NCBI GenBank assembly: GCA_030672255.1
Contig: DAOVGU010000110.1
Span: 1-17,141, forward strand
Length of the DNA: 17,141 nt
DNA from: a bacterium
GTDB taxonomy: Bacteria; Ratteibacteria; UBA8468
Reading direction: 5' to 3'
Part shown: in pieces, positions 1 through 6,011 of the stretch
How the letters are laid out: the number at the start of each line of letters is the position of its first letter
How positions within the stretch are numbered: the stretch's first letter is position 1
Program-made: the position numbers and the translations under genes
The notes under the pieces: generated by a model
Told to the model about the DNA's origin: nothing
Database searches by the model: none
What the model saw: only the letters and a program-made list of their open reading frames with translations

Positions 1-10
1 ACACAGGAAT

Positions 11-241
11 ATGTATTATCTGACTGGGTTCCCCGGCTGGATGAGATTTGGTTATTTTCCACCCACCTACCCTGGTTTTCCTACTCCTTATGACACCTGG
101 GCGGGAGCACAAATTACTCCTAAACAGGAACTTGACTTTCTTAAAGGACAGGCAGAAATCTTAGAGGATGAAATAGATGGGGTAAACAAAAGAATTAAGG
201 AGTTAGAAAAAGAATTAAAGAAAAGAGGGGGGGAAAAATGA
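11..241 (+). CDS. DUF5320-type small coiled-coil protein
   Basis: A 76-residue protein. Residues 1-30 are rich in aromatic residues, glycine and proline (FPGWMRFGYFPP); residues ~38-74 form a charged coiled coil with the pattern PKQEL-xx-LK-x-Q ending in KR-x-KELEKELKK. This pattern is typical of the C-terminus of DUF5320 proteins, small proteins often encoded beside NifX-like and Mrp-like genes. The start is supported by AGGA at 5-8 just before ATG 11. The stop overlaps the next start by 4 bases (ATGA), implying translational coupling. Its coiled coil resembles the C-terminal tail of the next protein, so I infer pairing between the two. The biochemical function is unknown. Confidence 0.75.
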   Translation: MYYLTGFPGWMRFGYFPPTYPGFPTPYDTWAGAQITPKQELDFLKGQAEILEDEIDGVNKRIKELEKELKKRGGEK

Positions 242-864
242 AGATTGCCATTACCGCAACCGGGCCTGATTTGAATAGTCAGGTAGACCCAAGATTTGGT
301 AGATGTCCCTATTTTCTCGTCGTTGACCCGGAAACCTCAGAGTTTGAGGCAGTTGAGAATCCCAATCTTTCGGCGATGTCTGGTGCGGGTATTCAGTCGG
401 CCCAACTGGTTGCTAATAAAGGAGTAAAGAGTTTGCTTACCGGCAATTGTGGACCGAATGCTTTCCAAACCATGCAGGCGGCCGGAGTTGAAGTGATTGT
501 GGGGGTGAGCGGTCCGGTAAAGGAGGCGATTGAAAGGTATAAGAAAGGTGAATTTCAGACCACTTCCGGTCCCAATGTAGCCTCCCATTTTGGTATGCAG
601 ACAGGAGCAGGTATGCCTGGAGCCCAGAGCCCAGGTGCGGGAGCAGGACCAATGCCAGGAATGGGAGCTGGTCGGGGTATGGGCATGGGTCGAGGAATGG
701 GTATGGGAAGAGGTATGGGTTTTCAGCAGCCTATGGCGGGCGCTCCTCAACCTTCCCAGATACCCAAGGAAGAGGAGATGGAATTGCTCAAAAGCCAGGT
801 TCAACTTTTAAAGCAACAGTTAGAAGCAATTACTAAAAGGATGGAGGAATTAAGTAAAAAGTAG
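238..864 (+). CDS. NifX/NifB-type dinitrogenase iron-molybdenum cofactor-binding family protein with Met/Gly linker and coiled-coil tail
   Basis: 208 residues. Residues 1-~105 are the NifX/NifB-C/NafY fold: MKIAITATG start, DPRFGRCPYFLVVD, and the family signature GNCGPNAFQTMQAAGVEVI. In this family the fold carries Fe-S or Fe-Mo cofactor precursors; members outside nitrogen fixation are common in anaerobes and mostly uncharacterised. Residues ~118-165 are low complexity, rich in Gly, Met, Pro and Arg, with repeated GRGMGMG units. Residues ~173-208 are a coiled coil matching the tail of the preceding protein. Its start overlaps the upstream stop by 4 bases. I infer a metal- or Fe-S-cluster carrier acting with the Mrp-type ATPase downstream. 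No nif structural genes are present, so a nitrogenase role is not supported. Confidence 0.85.
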   Translation: MKIAITATGPDLNSQVDPRFGRCPYFLVVDPETSEFEAVENPNLSAMSGAGIQSAQLVANKGVKSLLTGNCGPNAFQTMQAAGVEVIVGVSGPVKEAIERYKKGEFQTTSGPNVASHFGMQTGAGMPGAQSPGAGAGPMPGMGAGRGMGMGRGMGMGRGMGFQQPMAGAPQPSQIPKEEEMELLKSQVQLLKQQLEAITKRMEELSKK

Positions 865-887
865 AGTAAAAGAATAAGGAGAAGAAG

Positions 888-1112
888 ATGCCAAGAGGAG
901 ATGGAACAGGACCATCTGGTCAAGGTCCAGGAACAGGTGGAGGAGGAGGATTCGGTGGTGGCAGAGGAAGAATGGGTGGAAGTCGTCCCGGGGCTGGTCC
1001 AGGAGGCGATTGCACCTGTCCCAAGTGTGGAGCAAGAGTTTCCCACTCTGTAGGTAGTCCCTGCTATCAGGTGTCCTGCCCTAAGTGCGGAACAAAGATG
1101 GTCAGGGGATAA
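888..1112 (+). CDS. Small Gly-rich zinc-ribbon protein with DUF5320-like N-terminus
   Basis: 74 residues. The N-terminus MPRGDGTGPSGQGPGTG is the hallmark opening of DUF5320-type proteins (usually MPRxDGTGPxGxGPxTG). A Gly/Arg-rich stretch follows to residue ~42. The C-terminus then holds two CPKCG knuckles with a further Cys in GSPCYQ between them, a likely zinc ribbon (a rubredoxin-like iron site is also possible). AAGGAG at 876-881 lies six bases before ATG 888. It sits between the NifX-like gene and the Mrp-like ATPase, suggesting a metal-binding accessory in the same operon. Function is not known. Confidence 0.75.
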   Translation: MPRGDGTGPSGQGPGTGGGGGFGGGRGRMGGSRPGAGPGGDCTCPKCGARVSHSVGSPCYQVSCPKCGTKMVRG

Positions 1113-1123
1113 AAAAACAGGGA

Positions 1124-1182
1124 TGTCATTCCCGCAGTCAGTAAGCGGGAATCCATAGATTCCTGTTTGCACAGGAATGACA
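1124..1182. repeat. TGTCATTCC palindromic repeat, copy 1
   Basis: The 59-base element starts TGTCATTCCCGC and ends CAGGAATGACA, so its outer ends are complementary. Two internal hairpins are visible, CCCGC/GCGGG and CCTGT/ACAGG. A second copy occurs in reverse orientation at 7112-7169. The ATTCCC...GGGAAT core recalls dispersed elements such as neisserial dRS3. It fills much of the 115-base gap between the zinc-ribbon gene and the Mrp-like gene. A transcript of it would fold strongly, but no T-run follows, so I do not call it an intrinsic terminator. Confidence 0.8.
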
Positions 1183-1227
1183 GATAGGAATTTTTGTGCC
1201 TTTGTGATTAAATAGATGAGGGTTTTT

Positions 1228-2085
1228 ATGCAAAAGCCAGAAAAGAATTTAGAGCAGGAGAAGAGGCTAAAAGATAATATGGCGAATATCCACCACAAAA
1301 TTTTAGTTATCAGCGGAAAAGGCGGAGTGGGCAAAACAACGGTGGCGGTCAATTTAGCCTATAACCTGGCATTAAAGAACCACCGGGTTGGCATCCTGGA
1401 CGTAGATCTTCATGGTCCCAATATTGCCAAGATGCTGGGTATTGAAAATGAAAAACTTTCCGGCTCTGATTCAAGAATGATAGAACCTCTCAAAGTTTTA
1501 CCTAACTTAAAAGCGGTTAGCATCGCTTTGATTATTGAGACTCCAGAGATGCCAATTATCTGGCGTGGTCCACTCAAAAGTATTACCATCAGGCAATTTT
1601 TAGCCGACGTTAACTGGGACAAACTTGATTATTTAATCATTGACTCCCCTCCGGGAACAGGAGACGAGCCTTTAAGCATCTGCCAGCTTATACCAGGGAT
1701 AAGTGGAGTAATTATTGTAACCACACCCCAGGATGTGGCGATTTTGGATTCGACAAAAGCCGTCTATTTTGCTAAAGAATTGAAGGTCCCGGTTATCGGA
1801 ATAGTTGAGAATATGGCAGGCTTCATCTGCCCCTATTGCAAAAAGAAAACCGATCTATTTAAAATAGGAGGTGGAGAGAAAGCCGCTACCGATTTAGGTG
1901 TGCCATTTTTAGGAAGAATTCCAATTGAACCAGCGATGGTAAAGGCAAGTGACTCAGGAAAACCATTTATACATTTTAATAAGGAGACAGAAACCGCCAG
2001 GATAATTGAGCAGATGGAACAAAGGATTGTAGATTTTTTAGGAAAGGGGGAAGAAAGAAATGCCAATATACGAGTATCAATGTGA
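1228..2085 (+). CDS. Mrp/NBP35-family Fe-S cluster carrier ATPase
   Basis: 285 residues from ATG 1228, chosen because GAGGG (1218-1222) lies five bases upstream; an in-frame ATG at 1216 would remove that site. Residues 30-38 are the deviant Walker A GKGGVGKTT. The switch region reads DVDLHGPNI, followed by IIDSPPGTGDEPLS. C201-P-Y-C204 is the conserved CxxC that holds a bridging [4Fe-4S] cluster between two subunits in Mrp/Nbp35 proteins. The N-terminal MIP18-like domain found in many bacterial Mrp proteins is absent. Expected role: cytosolic dimeric scaffold/carrier delivering Fe-S clusters to apoproteins. The NifX-like and zinc-ribbon neighbours suggest a dedicated cofactor route. Its end overlaps the FmdB gene by 26 bases. 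Confidence 0.9.
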   Translation: MQKPEKNLEQEKRLKDNMANIHHKILVISGKGGVGKTTVAVNLAYNLALKNHRVGILDVDLHGPNIAKMLGIENEKLSGSDSRMIEPLKVLPNLKAVSIALIIETPEMPIIWRGPLKSITIRQFLADVNWDKLDYLIIDSPPGTGDEPLSICQLIPGISGVIIVTTPQDVAILDSTKAVYFAKELKVPVIGIVENMAGFICPYCKKKTDLFKIGGGEKAATDLGVPFLGRIPIEPAMVKASDSGKPFIHFNKETETARIIEQMEQRIVDFLGKGEERNANIRVSM

Positions 2086-2314
2086 AAATTGCGGAAAAAC
2101 AACCGAGGTTCTTCATAAGAGGTTGAAAGAGAAAGAACCTATTAGCTGCCTGAATTGTGGTTCAACTAAAATGAAAAAATTAATTTCCCTCCCATTTATA
2201 AACACAAACTCCCCTCTGGATGTTAAAAAGAAGGCTCCAACCACTTGCTGTGGAAAGGATACTCCTTGCGATACACCCCCCTGCTCTACCGATGGGGTCT
2301 GCAAAAGAGAGTAA
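2060..2314 (+). CDS. FmdB-family zinc-ribbon protein
   Basis: 84 residues beginning MPIYEYQCENCG, the invariant FmdB opening. C8/C11 and C30/C33 form the zinc ribbon, and MKKLISLP follows as in the family. The C-terminal extension is Cys-rich (TTCCGKDTPCDTPPC), which could bind additional metal. The family was named from the formamidase operon of Methylophilus but has no firm general function. It starts inside the end of the Mrp-like gene, with a G-rich AGGAAAGGGGGAAG stretch upstream, and overlaps the next gene by 23 bases; strong coupling is likely. Confidence 0.85.
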   Translation: MPIYEYQCENCGKTTEVLHKRLKEKEPISCLNCGSTKMKKLISLPFINTNSPLDVKKKAPTTCCGKDTPCDTPPCSTDGVCKRE

Positions 2315-2744
2315 GAGGCTTGCAGAAAGCACCTACACCTTAATTATACACGTAGCTGAAGATTTGGAAATTTCTGTAGGTAAACTTGGTAAGACGCTCT
2401 TTAAAAGAGGAAATTACATTTATGTTGGTTCAGCAAAAGGATGTCTGGAAAGTCGTTTAAGAAGGCATAAAAGACAAAAGAAAAAGTCATTCTGGCATAT
2501 AGACTATCTTCTGAAAAATAAAAAAGCAACAATTTCACAGATCTGGATAATTAACAAATCGATGGAGTGCAAAATGGCAAATTTTTTTGATAAAAGTTCT
2601 TTTGCGGAAGTTGTAAAAAATGGTTTTGGTTCTTCTGACTGCAAATGTCCTTCCCATTTGTTCCGGATAAAGGATAAAAATAGAGTTGAAAAAGATTTAA
2701 GAAAAATAGGTTTTGAAAACTATGACAATAACTATCATTTATGA
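2292..2744 (+). CDS. DUF123 / GIY-YIG domain protein
   Basis: 150 residues from ATG 2292. Residues ~40-48 (GNYIYVGSA) are the GIY-YIG core, LRRHKR at ~54-59 supplies the conserved Arg/His, and WHIDYLL is the DUF123 (COG1833) signature. The C-terminal part has GFGSSDCKCPSHLF, typical of the family. DUF123 proteins are predicted small nucleases common in archaea and thermophilic bacteria; some lie next to or are fused to DNA repair genes. No strong ribosome-binding site precedes ATG 2292, and an in-frame ATG at 2220 would give a longer, non-homologous N-terminus, so the start is uncertain. The gene overlaps both neighbours by 23 bases. Its link to metal metabolism is unclear. Confidence 0.8.
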   Translation: MGSAKESKRLAESTYTLIIHVAEDLEISVGKLGKTLFKRGNYIYVGSAKGCLESRLRRHKRQKKKSFWHIDYLLKNKKATISQIWIINKSMECKMANFFDKSSFAEVVKNGFGSSDCKCPSHLFRIKDKNRVEKDLRKIGFENYDNNYHL

Positions 2745-3363
2745 TAATGAGATTTCTAAAGAGGGCTTGGATAGTGACTGGGGATTCTCCTGTCTGATAG
2801 AAAAAGAGGGCAGCTCAACAATTCTTTTTGACACTGGAGCCAATGATTCTATCCTTCTTTCTAATATGAAAAAACTTAAGATTGATCCTTCTACAATTTC
2901 TGAGGTCTTTATCTCTCATGCTCACTGGGACCACATAGGAGGGTTGTCCGATTTTCTTAAATTAAATAAAAAGGTTAAGGTTTATGTCCCCTTTTCTATG
3001 CCTAAGCCTGATGATGCAGAAGAAGTAGTTGCTATCAAAGAGCCTGTAGAAATTCATGAGAATTTCTTCTCCACCGGTGAACTTAAAGGTATCGAACAAT
3101 CTTTAGCGATAAAAGGGAAGGAGGGATTGGTGGTAATAGCAGGATGCTCTCATCCCGGAGTTGGCAATATCTTAAACGCAGCTAGTCAATTTGGTAAGGT
3201 TAAAGCTTTAATTGGAGGGTTGCATGGGTTTAGTGAGTTTGATTTAATCAAAGATTTAGATTTAATCTGCCCTACTCATTGCACCCAATTCATATCAAAA
3301 ATAAAAAATTTATATCCAGAGAAATATATTTCTGGTGGAGCGGGCAAGATAATTCAGATTTAG
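2722..3363 (+). CDS. Cytosolic metallo-beta-lactamase-fold hydrolase (COG1237 type)
   Basis: 213 residues from ATG 2722; an in-frame TTG at 2713 is an alternative. The MBL metal motif is SHAHWDHIGG (H66, H68, D70, H71), preceded by LFDTGANDSILLSN. The third histidine is in GCSHPGVGNI and a further one in GGLHGF. The order matches COG1237 proteins, which include archaeal enzymes annotated for methanopterin-precursor synthesis, but the substrate cannot be read from sequence. There is no signal peptide. An exported paralogue is encoded at 14157-14936. It shares a base with the start of the LarC-like gene (TAGTG), showing tight coupling. Confidence 0.85.
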   Translation: MTITIIYDNEISKEGLDSDWGFSCLIEKEGSSTILFDTGANDSILLSNMKKLKIDPSTISEVFISHAHWDHIGGLSDFLKLNKKVKVYVPFSMPKPDDAEEVVAIKEPVEIHENFFSTGELKGIEQSLAIKGKEGLVVIAGCSHPGVGNILNAASQFGKVKALIGGLHGFSEFDLIKDLDLICPTHCTQFISKIKNLYPEKYISGGAGKIIQI

Positions 3364-4166
3364 TGAAGACATTTGCCATTGACTGTAAATCTGGTATAAG
3401 TGGCGATATGGCGGTTGGCGCTTTGCTTGATCTTACAAATCAAGAAGATTACCTGCGCGCTGAATTAGCAAAAACATCTATTGCCGATGAATTTGATATC
3501 AATATCAGGAAACTAAAAAAGAACGGTATTCTAGCAATAAAATTTGATGTCCTTCTTGAAGAAAGGCACCATCATCGAAACATTGAGGATATTTTCCAAA
3601 TCATTGAAAGTAGTTCAATAAAGCAGAGTGCTAAAACTTTAGCAAAAAATATTTTCCTAAAATTAGGTAATGCGGAAGCGAAATCTCATAAAACCAACCT
3701 AAAGGATATCCATTTCCATGAGGTTGGGGCAATTGATTCTCTGATTGATATAATCTCCTTCTCCATCTTATTTTCTCCTTTTAAGATAGATAAAATAATT
3801 TGTACTAAAGTGCCGACGGGAAAAGGAAAGATAAAATGTGCTCATGGAACATTTAATGCACCTGCTCCAGCAACTAAATATTTACTAAAAGGAATTCCTA
3901 CTTACAGAGCCAATATTAATTCAGAATTGGTCACTCCTACTGGAGCCGCCATTTTAAAAACTATCTCCCCTGTCTTTTGTGATAAATTACACCCCCACCT
4001 ATCTCCTCCCCCCTTGAGGGGGAGGATTGAGGAGGGGGGCTTTATTGAAATTCCATACAACCAGATAGAGACAATTAGGTATAGTAAAAACGGTATCGGC
4101 GCCGGAGCAAGAGATTTCAAAGAGATACCTAACGTTCTTGAGGTTTTTTATGGATTTAGCCATTGA
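3363..4166 (+). CDS. larC: LarC N-terminal half (LarC1-like), nickel-pincer cofactor insertion family, lacking the LarC2 domain
   Basis: 267 residues from GTG 3363, whose G is the last base of the upstream TAG stop; FAIDCKSGISGDM is the normal LarC N-terminus. Further LarC motifs: RHHHRNIEDI, HFHEVGAIDS, HGTFNAPAPAT, ELVTPTGAAIL and GIGAGARDFKEIPNVLEV. LarC is a CTP-dependent nickel insertase completing the nickel-pincer nucleotide cofactor of lactate racemase-type enzymes. Full proteins are about 390-420 residues, and the C-terminal LarC2 domain binds CTP. Here the ORF stops just after NVLEV, where LarC2 should begin, and an ABC ATPase gene follows in another frame; no LarC2 is visible. LarB and LarE are also absent. 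Codons at ~3988-4062 encode an extra HPHLSPPPLRGRIEEGG segment from a palindromic repeat. The protein may be degraded or repurposed. Confidence 0.75.
   Translation: MKTFAIDCKSGISGDMAVGALLDLTNQEDYLRAELAKTSIADEFDINIRKLKKNGILAIKFDVLLEERHHHRNIEDIFQIIESSSIKQSAKTLAKNIFLKLGNAEAKSHKTNLKDIHFHEVGAIDSLIDIISFSILFSPFKIDKIICTKVPTGKGKIKCAHGTFNAPAPATKYLLKGIPTYRANINSELVTPTGAAILKTISPVFCDKLHPHLSPPPLRGRIEEGGFIEIPYNQIETIRYSKNGIGAGARDFKEIPNVLEVFYGFSH
3988..4062 (+). repeat. Palindromic element inserted in frame within larC
   Basis: At 4004-4026 there is a perfect 9-bp stem, TCCTCCCCC pairing with GGGGGAGGA around the loop CTTGA. It is extremely C/G-skewed against the AT-rich gene around it. The reading frame stays open through it and encodes HPHLSPPPLRGRIEEGG, which has no counterpart in LarC proteins I know. 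The element is followed at 4045-4060 by the 16-mer TTGAAATTCCATACAA, which is also the end of the composite repeats at 5852-5971 and 17007-17131. The exact insertion limits are estimated. Confidence 0.65.
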
Positions 4167-5121
4167 AGCCAAAGGATTAACTAAAAAATACGCCAATGTA
4201 ACTGCCGTCAATAACATTGACTTCCAGGTTAAGAAAGGAGAAATCTTCGGTTTTTTGGGTCCAAATGGTGCGGGCAAGACAACCACTCAGAGAATCTTAA
4301 CCGGGGTAATAACTGCAACCAGTGGTAAAGCCTCAATATTAGGTTATGATATCGGAAGGGAAACCTTTCGTGCTAAAAACAGGATAGGTGTTGTTCCGGA
4401 GCTAGCCAATATCTATATTGATTTGAGTGCCTGGAGTAATCTAATGCTTATCGGTCAGTTATATGGTGTCTCTGAGGAAGATAGGATTAAAAAGAGCACT
4501 GAACTTCTCAGGATATTTAATCTTTATGAAAGGAAGGATGAGAAGACCAAGGTTTTTTCTAAGGGGATGAAACAGAAATTGCTTTTGTGTATGGCTTTGA
4601 TACATAATCCCCAACTTCTTTTTCTCGATGAGCCAACCTCGGGCCTGGATGTTGTCAGTAGCCGCCTTATCAGAGAGATGATTGCTAAATTCAATCAGGA
4701 AGGTGTTACAATATTTTTAACTACCCATAATATTCAGGAGGCGGATGAACTCTGTGACCGTATTGCGGTTATTGACCATGGTCTAATTGCCACCATTGAC
4801 AGCCCGGAAAATCTGAAAAAGGAATTTCAATCGATGCAGGCGATTGAGGTCGCATTTAATCCACCGATTAAAAGTGAAGATGATTTGAAGAAAATAGAAT
4901 ATGTAAATAAGGTCCAGAAAATAGGCGATAAATTTAAACTTTATACCGATAATCCCGATGAGTTAATAAGACAACTCCTCAATTTTTCCCAAAAAAGGAA
5001 CTTAAATATCCTTTCCCTGAATACCCTGGGTCCAGATTTGGAGGAAGTCTTTGTCAAAATTACCGAAGAACACAAAGGTTGGAGTTATGGAAAAGAAAAA
5101 TCCTTTTCTAAGACAGTTTAA
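4150..5121 (+). CDS. ABC transporter ATP-binding protein
   Basis: 323 residues from ATG 4150, chosen because GAGG at 4140-4143 lies six bases upstream; a longer TTG start at 4138 is less likely. Walker A is GPNGAGKTT (residues 37-45), the signature region FSKGMKQKL, and Walker B plus D-loop LLFLDEPTSGLD; the switch histidine follows in TTHNIQEAD. A C-terminal extension of ~100 residues is typical of DrrA/NatA/CcmA-like ATPases of ABC-2 exporters. It overlaps the LarC-like gene by 17 bases and the permease gene by 35. The substrate is unknown; a metal- or cofactor-related role is only suggested by position. Confidence 0.92.
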   Translation: MDLAIEAKGLTKKYANVTAVNNIDFQVKKGEIFGFLGPNGAGKTTTQRILTGVITATSGKASILGYDIGRETFRAKNRIGVVPELANIYIDLSAWSNLMLIGQLYGVSEEDRIKKSTELLRIFNLYERKDEKTKVFSKGMKQKLLLCMALIHNPQLLFLDEPTSGLDVVSSRLIREMIAKFNQEGVTIFLTTHNIQEADELCDRIAVIDHGLIATIDSPENLKKEFQSMQAIEVAFNPPIKSEDDLKKIEYVNKVQKIGDKFKLYTDNPDELIRQLLNFSQKRNLNILSLNTLGPDLEEVFVKITEEHKGWSYGKEKSFSKTV

Positions 5122-5845
5122 AAGTACCTGGGCAATAACCAAAAAAGACATATCTATTTATTACTTGAAGCCCCCGGTGCTTATCTATGGCCTCATCTTT
5201 CCCGGTTTCCTCTTTTTAGCCTTCTTTCTGGGTAAAAATATGCCTTTTAGTTCTCTATTGCCGGTGGTGATTGTTCTGGCACTTTTTTTCACCTCCTCTT
5301 CGGTTGGTCCAATAATTACCCCCTGGGAAACGAGAATGCACACCTTAGAAAGATTAGTAAGTTGTCCCATTTCTCTGGAATTTATCCTTTTGGGAGATAT
5401 TCTGGCAGGTTTTCTCTTCGGGGTGGGTATTACTTTAATCCTCTCGGTTTTTGCTATTCCCTTTCTTGAAATAGGATTGAAAAATTTGATTATTTTACTG
5501 GGGACGATTCTTCTGTCCGGATTTTGCTTCTCCTGTTTGGGAATTTTGCTTTCTGCACCGGCAACCGATAATCCTTCCAACATTATGATGCTTTCCAATT
5601 TAGTTCGTCTACCCCTTATCTTCATCAGCGGAATATTCATACCGCTTAATAAGTTACCTGCTTTAGGAAGATTAATCGCCAGACTTTCTCCTTTGACCTA
5701 TACGGTTGACATTCTACGCTACAGTCTTTATGAAAAGTGTGATTATTCCCCTGTTTTAAGTTTGACTGCTCTTTTTATATTTACAATTGTATTTCTATTC
5801 TTAGGAATGGTTTTCCATAAGAGAAATCTATCCAAGAGATTTTAA
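5087..5845 (+). CDS. ABC-2 type transporter permease
   Basis: 252 residues from ATG 5087 (AAAGG at 5074-5078 upstream). The sequence has about six hydrophobic segments: VLIYGLIFPGFLFLAFFLG, LLPVVIVLALFF, FLFGVGITLILSVFAI, LIILLGTILLSGFCFS, LPLIFISGIFIPL and LTALFIFTIVFLFLG. The SGIFIPLNKLP motif with a following SPLTYTVDILR is characteristic of ABC-2 permeases (NatB/YadH type). It pairs with the preceding ATPase as a probable efflux system. The gene is followed at once by the REP cluster at 5852, so this may be the operon end. Confidence 0.88.
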   Translation: MEKKNPFLRQFKSTWAITKKDISIYYLKPPVLIYGLIFPGFLFLAFFLGKNMPFSSLLPVVIVLALFFTSSSVGPIITPWETRMHTLERLVSCPISLEFILLGDILAGFLFGVGITLILSVFAIPFLEIGLKNLIILLGTILLSGFCFSCLGILLSAPATDNPSNIMMLSNLVRLPLIFISGIFIPLNKLPALGRLIARLSPLTYTVDILRYSLYEKCDYSPVLSLTALFIFTIVFLFLGMVFHKRNLSKRF

Positions 5846-5851
5846 TCATGG

Positions 5852-5971
5852 GAACAAAGCCGAGTAATCCCTGCCTCCGCAGGGACGGCAACTACATATT
5901 TATTTTGTCTATGTAGTGGCAAAGCTTGCTTTGCCTGATTTTATTGAGTACAACTTTGAAATTCCATACAA
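5852..5971. repeat. Composite REP-pair repeat, copy A
   Basis: It contains two palindromes with facing tetranucleotide heads. One is on the - strand at 5859-5895 (head CTAC as read at 5892-5895; stem CCCTGC/GCAGGG within GCCG/CGGC). The other is on the + strand at 5913-5935 (head GTAG, stem GGCAAAGC/GCTTTGCC). A ~30-base tail ends with TTGAAATTCCATACAA. The same arrangement with nearly identical sequence recurs inverted at 17007-17131; only the 17-base spacer between the heads differs. A GTAG head before a stem-loop is the known layout of REP elements mobilised by RAYT (TnpA-REP) transposases; none is encoded here. Confidence 0.85.
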
Positions 5972-5978
5972 GAACAAA

Positions 5979-6000
5979 GCCGAGCAAGCTCGGCAACTAC
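5979..6000 (-). repeat. Single REP palindrome
   Basis: This is a third REP next to copy A, read on the - strand as GTAG head then TTGCCGAG-CTTG-CTCGGC. The bases before it on the + strand (GAACAAAGCCGAG) repeat the first bases of copy A at 5852, so it appears to be a member of the same family with a shorter loop. It ends 11 bases before the ferredoxin start and replaces the expected leader region. Confidence 0.75.
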
Positions 6001-6011
6001 ACTTTAATAAA

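Noticed and set aside
660..720. Tandem GGTATGGG/CGAGGAATGGG units as a possible CRISPR or satellite
   Set aside because: Units are short, irregular and in frame with the NifX-like protein, encoding its Gly/Met linker; there are no spacers.
801..1352. Minus-strand open frame of 183 codons across the repeat at 1124-1182
   Set aside because: It is low complexity (Ser/Thr/Leu runs), lies opposite three well-supported genes, and has no ribosome-binding site or recognisable motif.
2722..3363. Assignment of the COG1237 MBL proteins to methanopterin-precursor synthesis
   Set aside because: The annotation exists for archaeal relatives, but no methanopterin-pathway gene is nearby and the motif alone cannot fix a substrate.
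3363..4166. Nickel-pincer cofactor / lactate racemase operon
   Set aside because: Only a LarC N-terminal half is present; LarA, LarB, LarE and LarC2 are all missing from the window.
4138..4170. Possible frameshift fusion of LarC1 with the ABC ATPase at a run of six T
   Set aside because: A +1 shift at the T-run would join the two frames, recalling LarC1/LarC2 frameshifting. But the ATPase has its own ATG 4150 with GAGG six bases upstream, and the fused partner is unrelated to LarC2.
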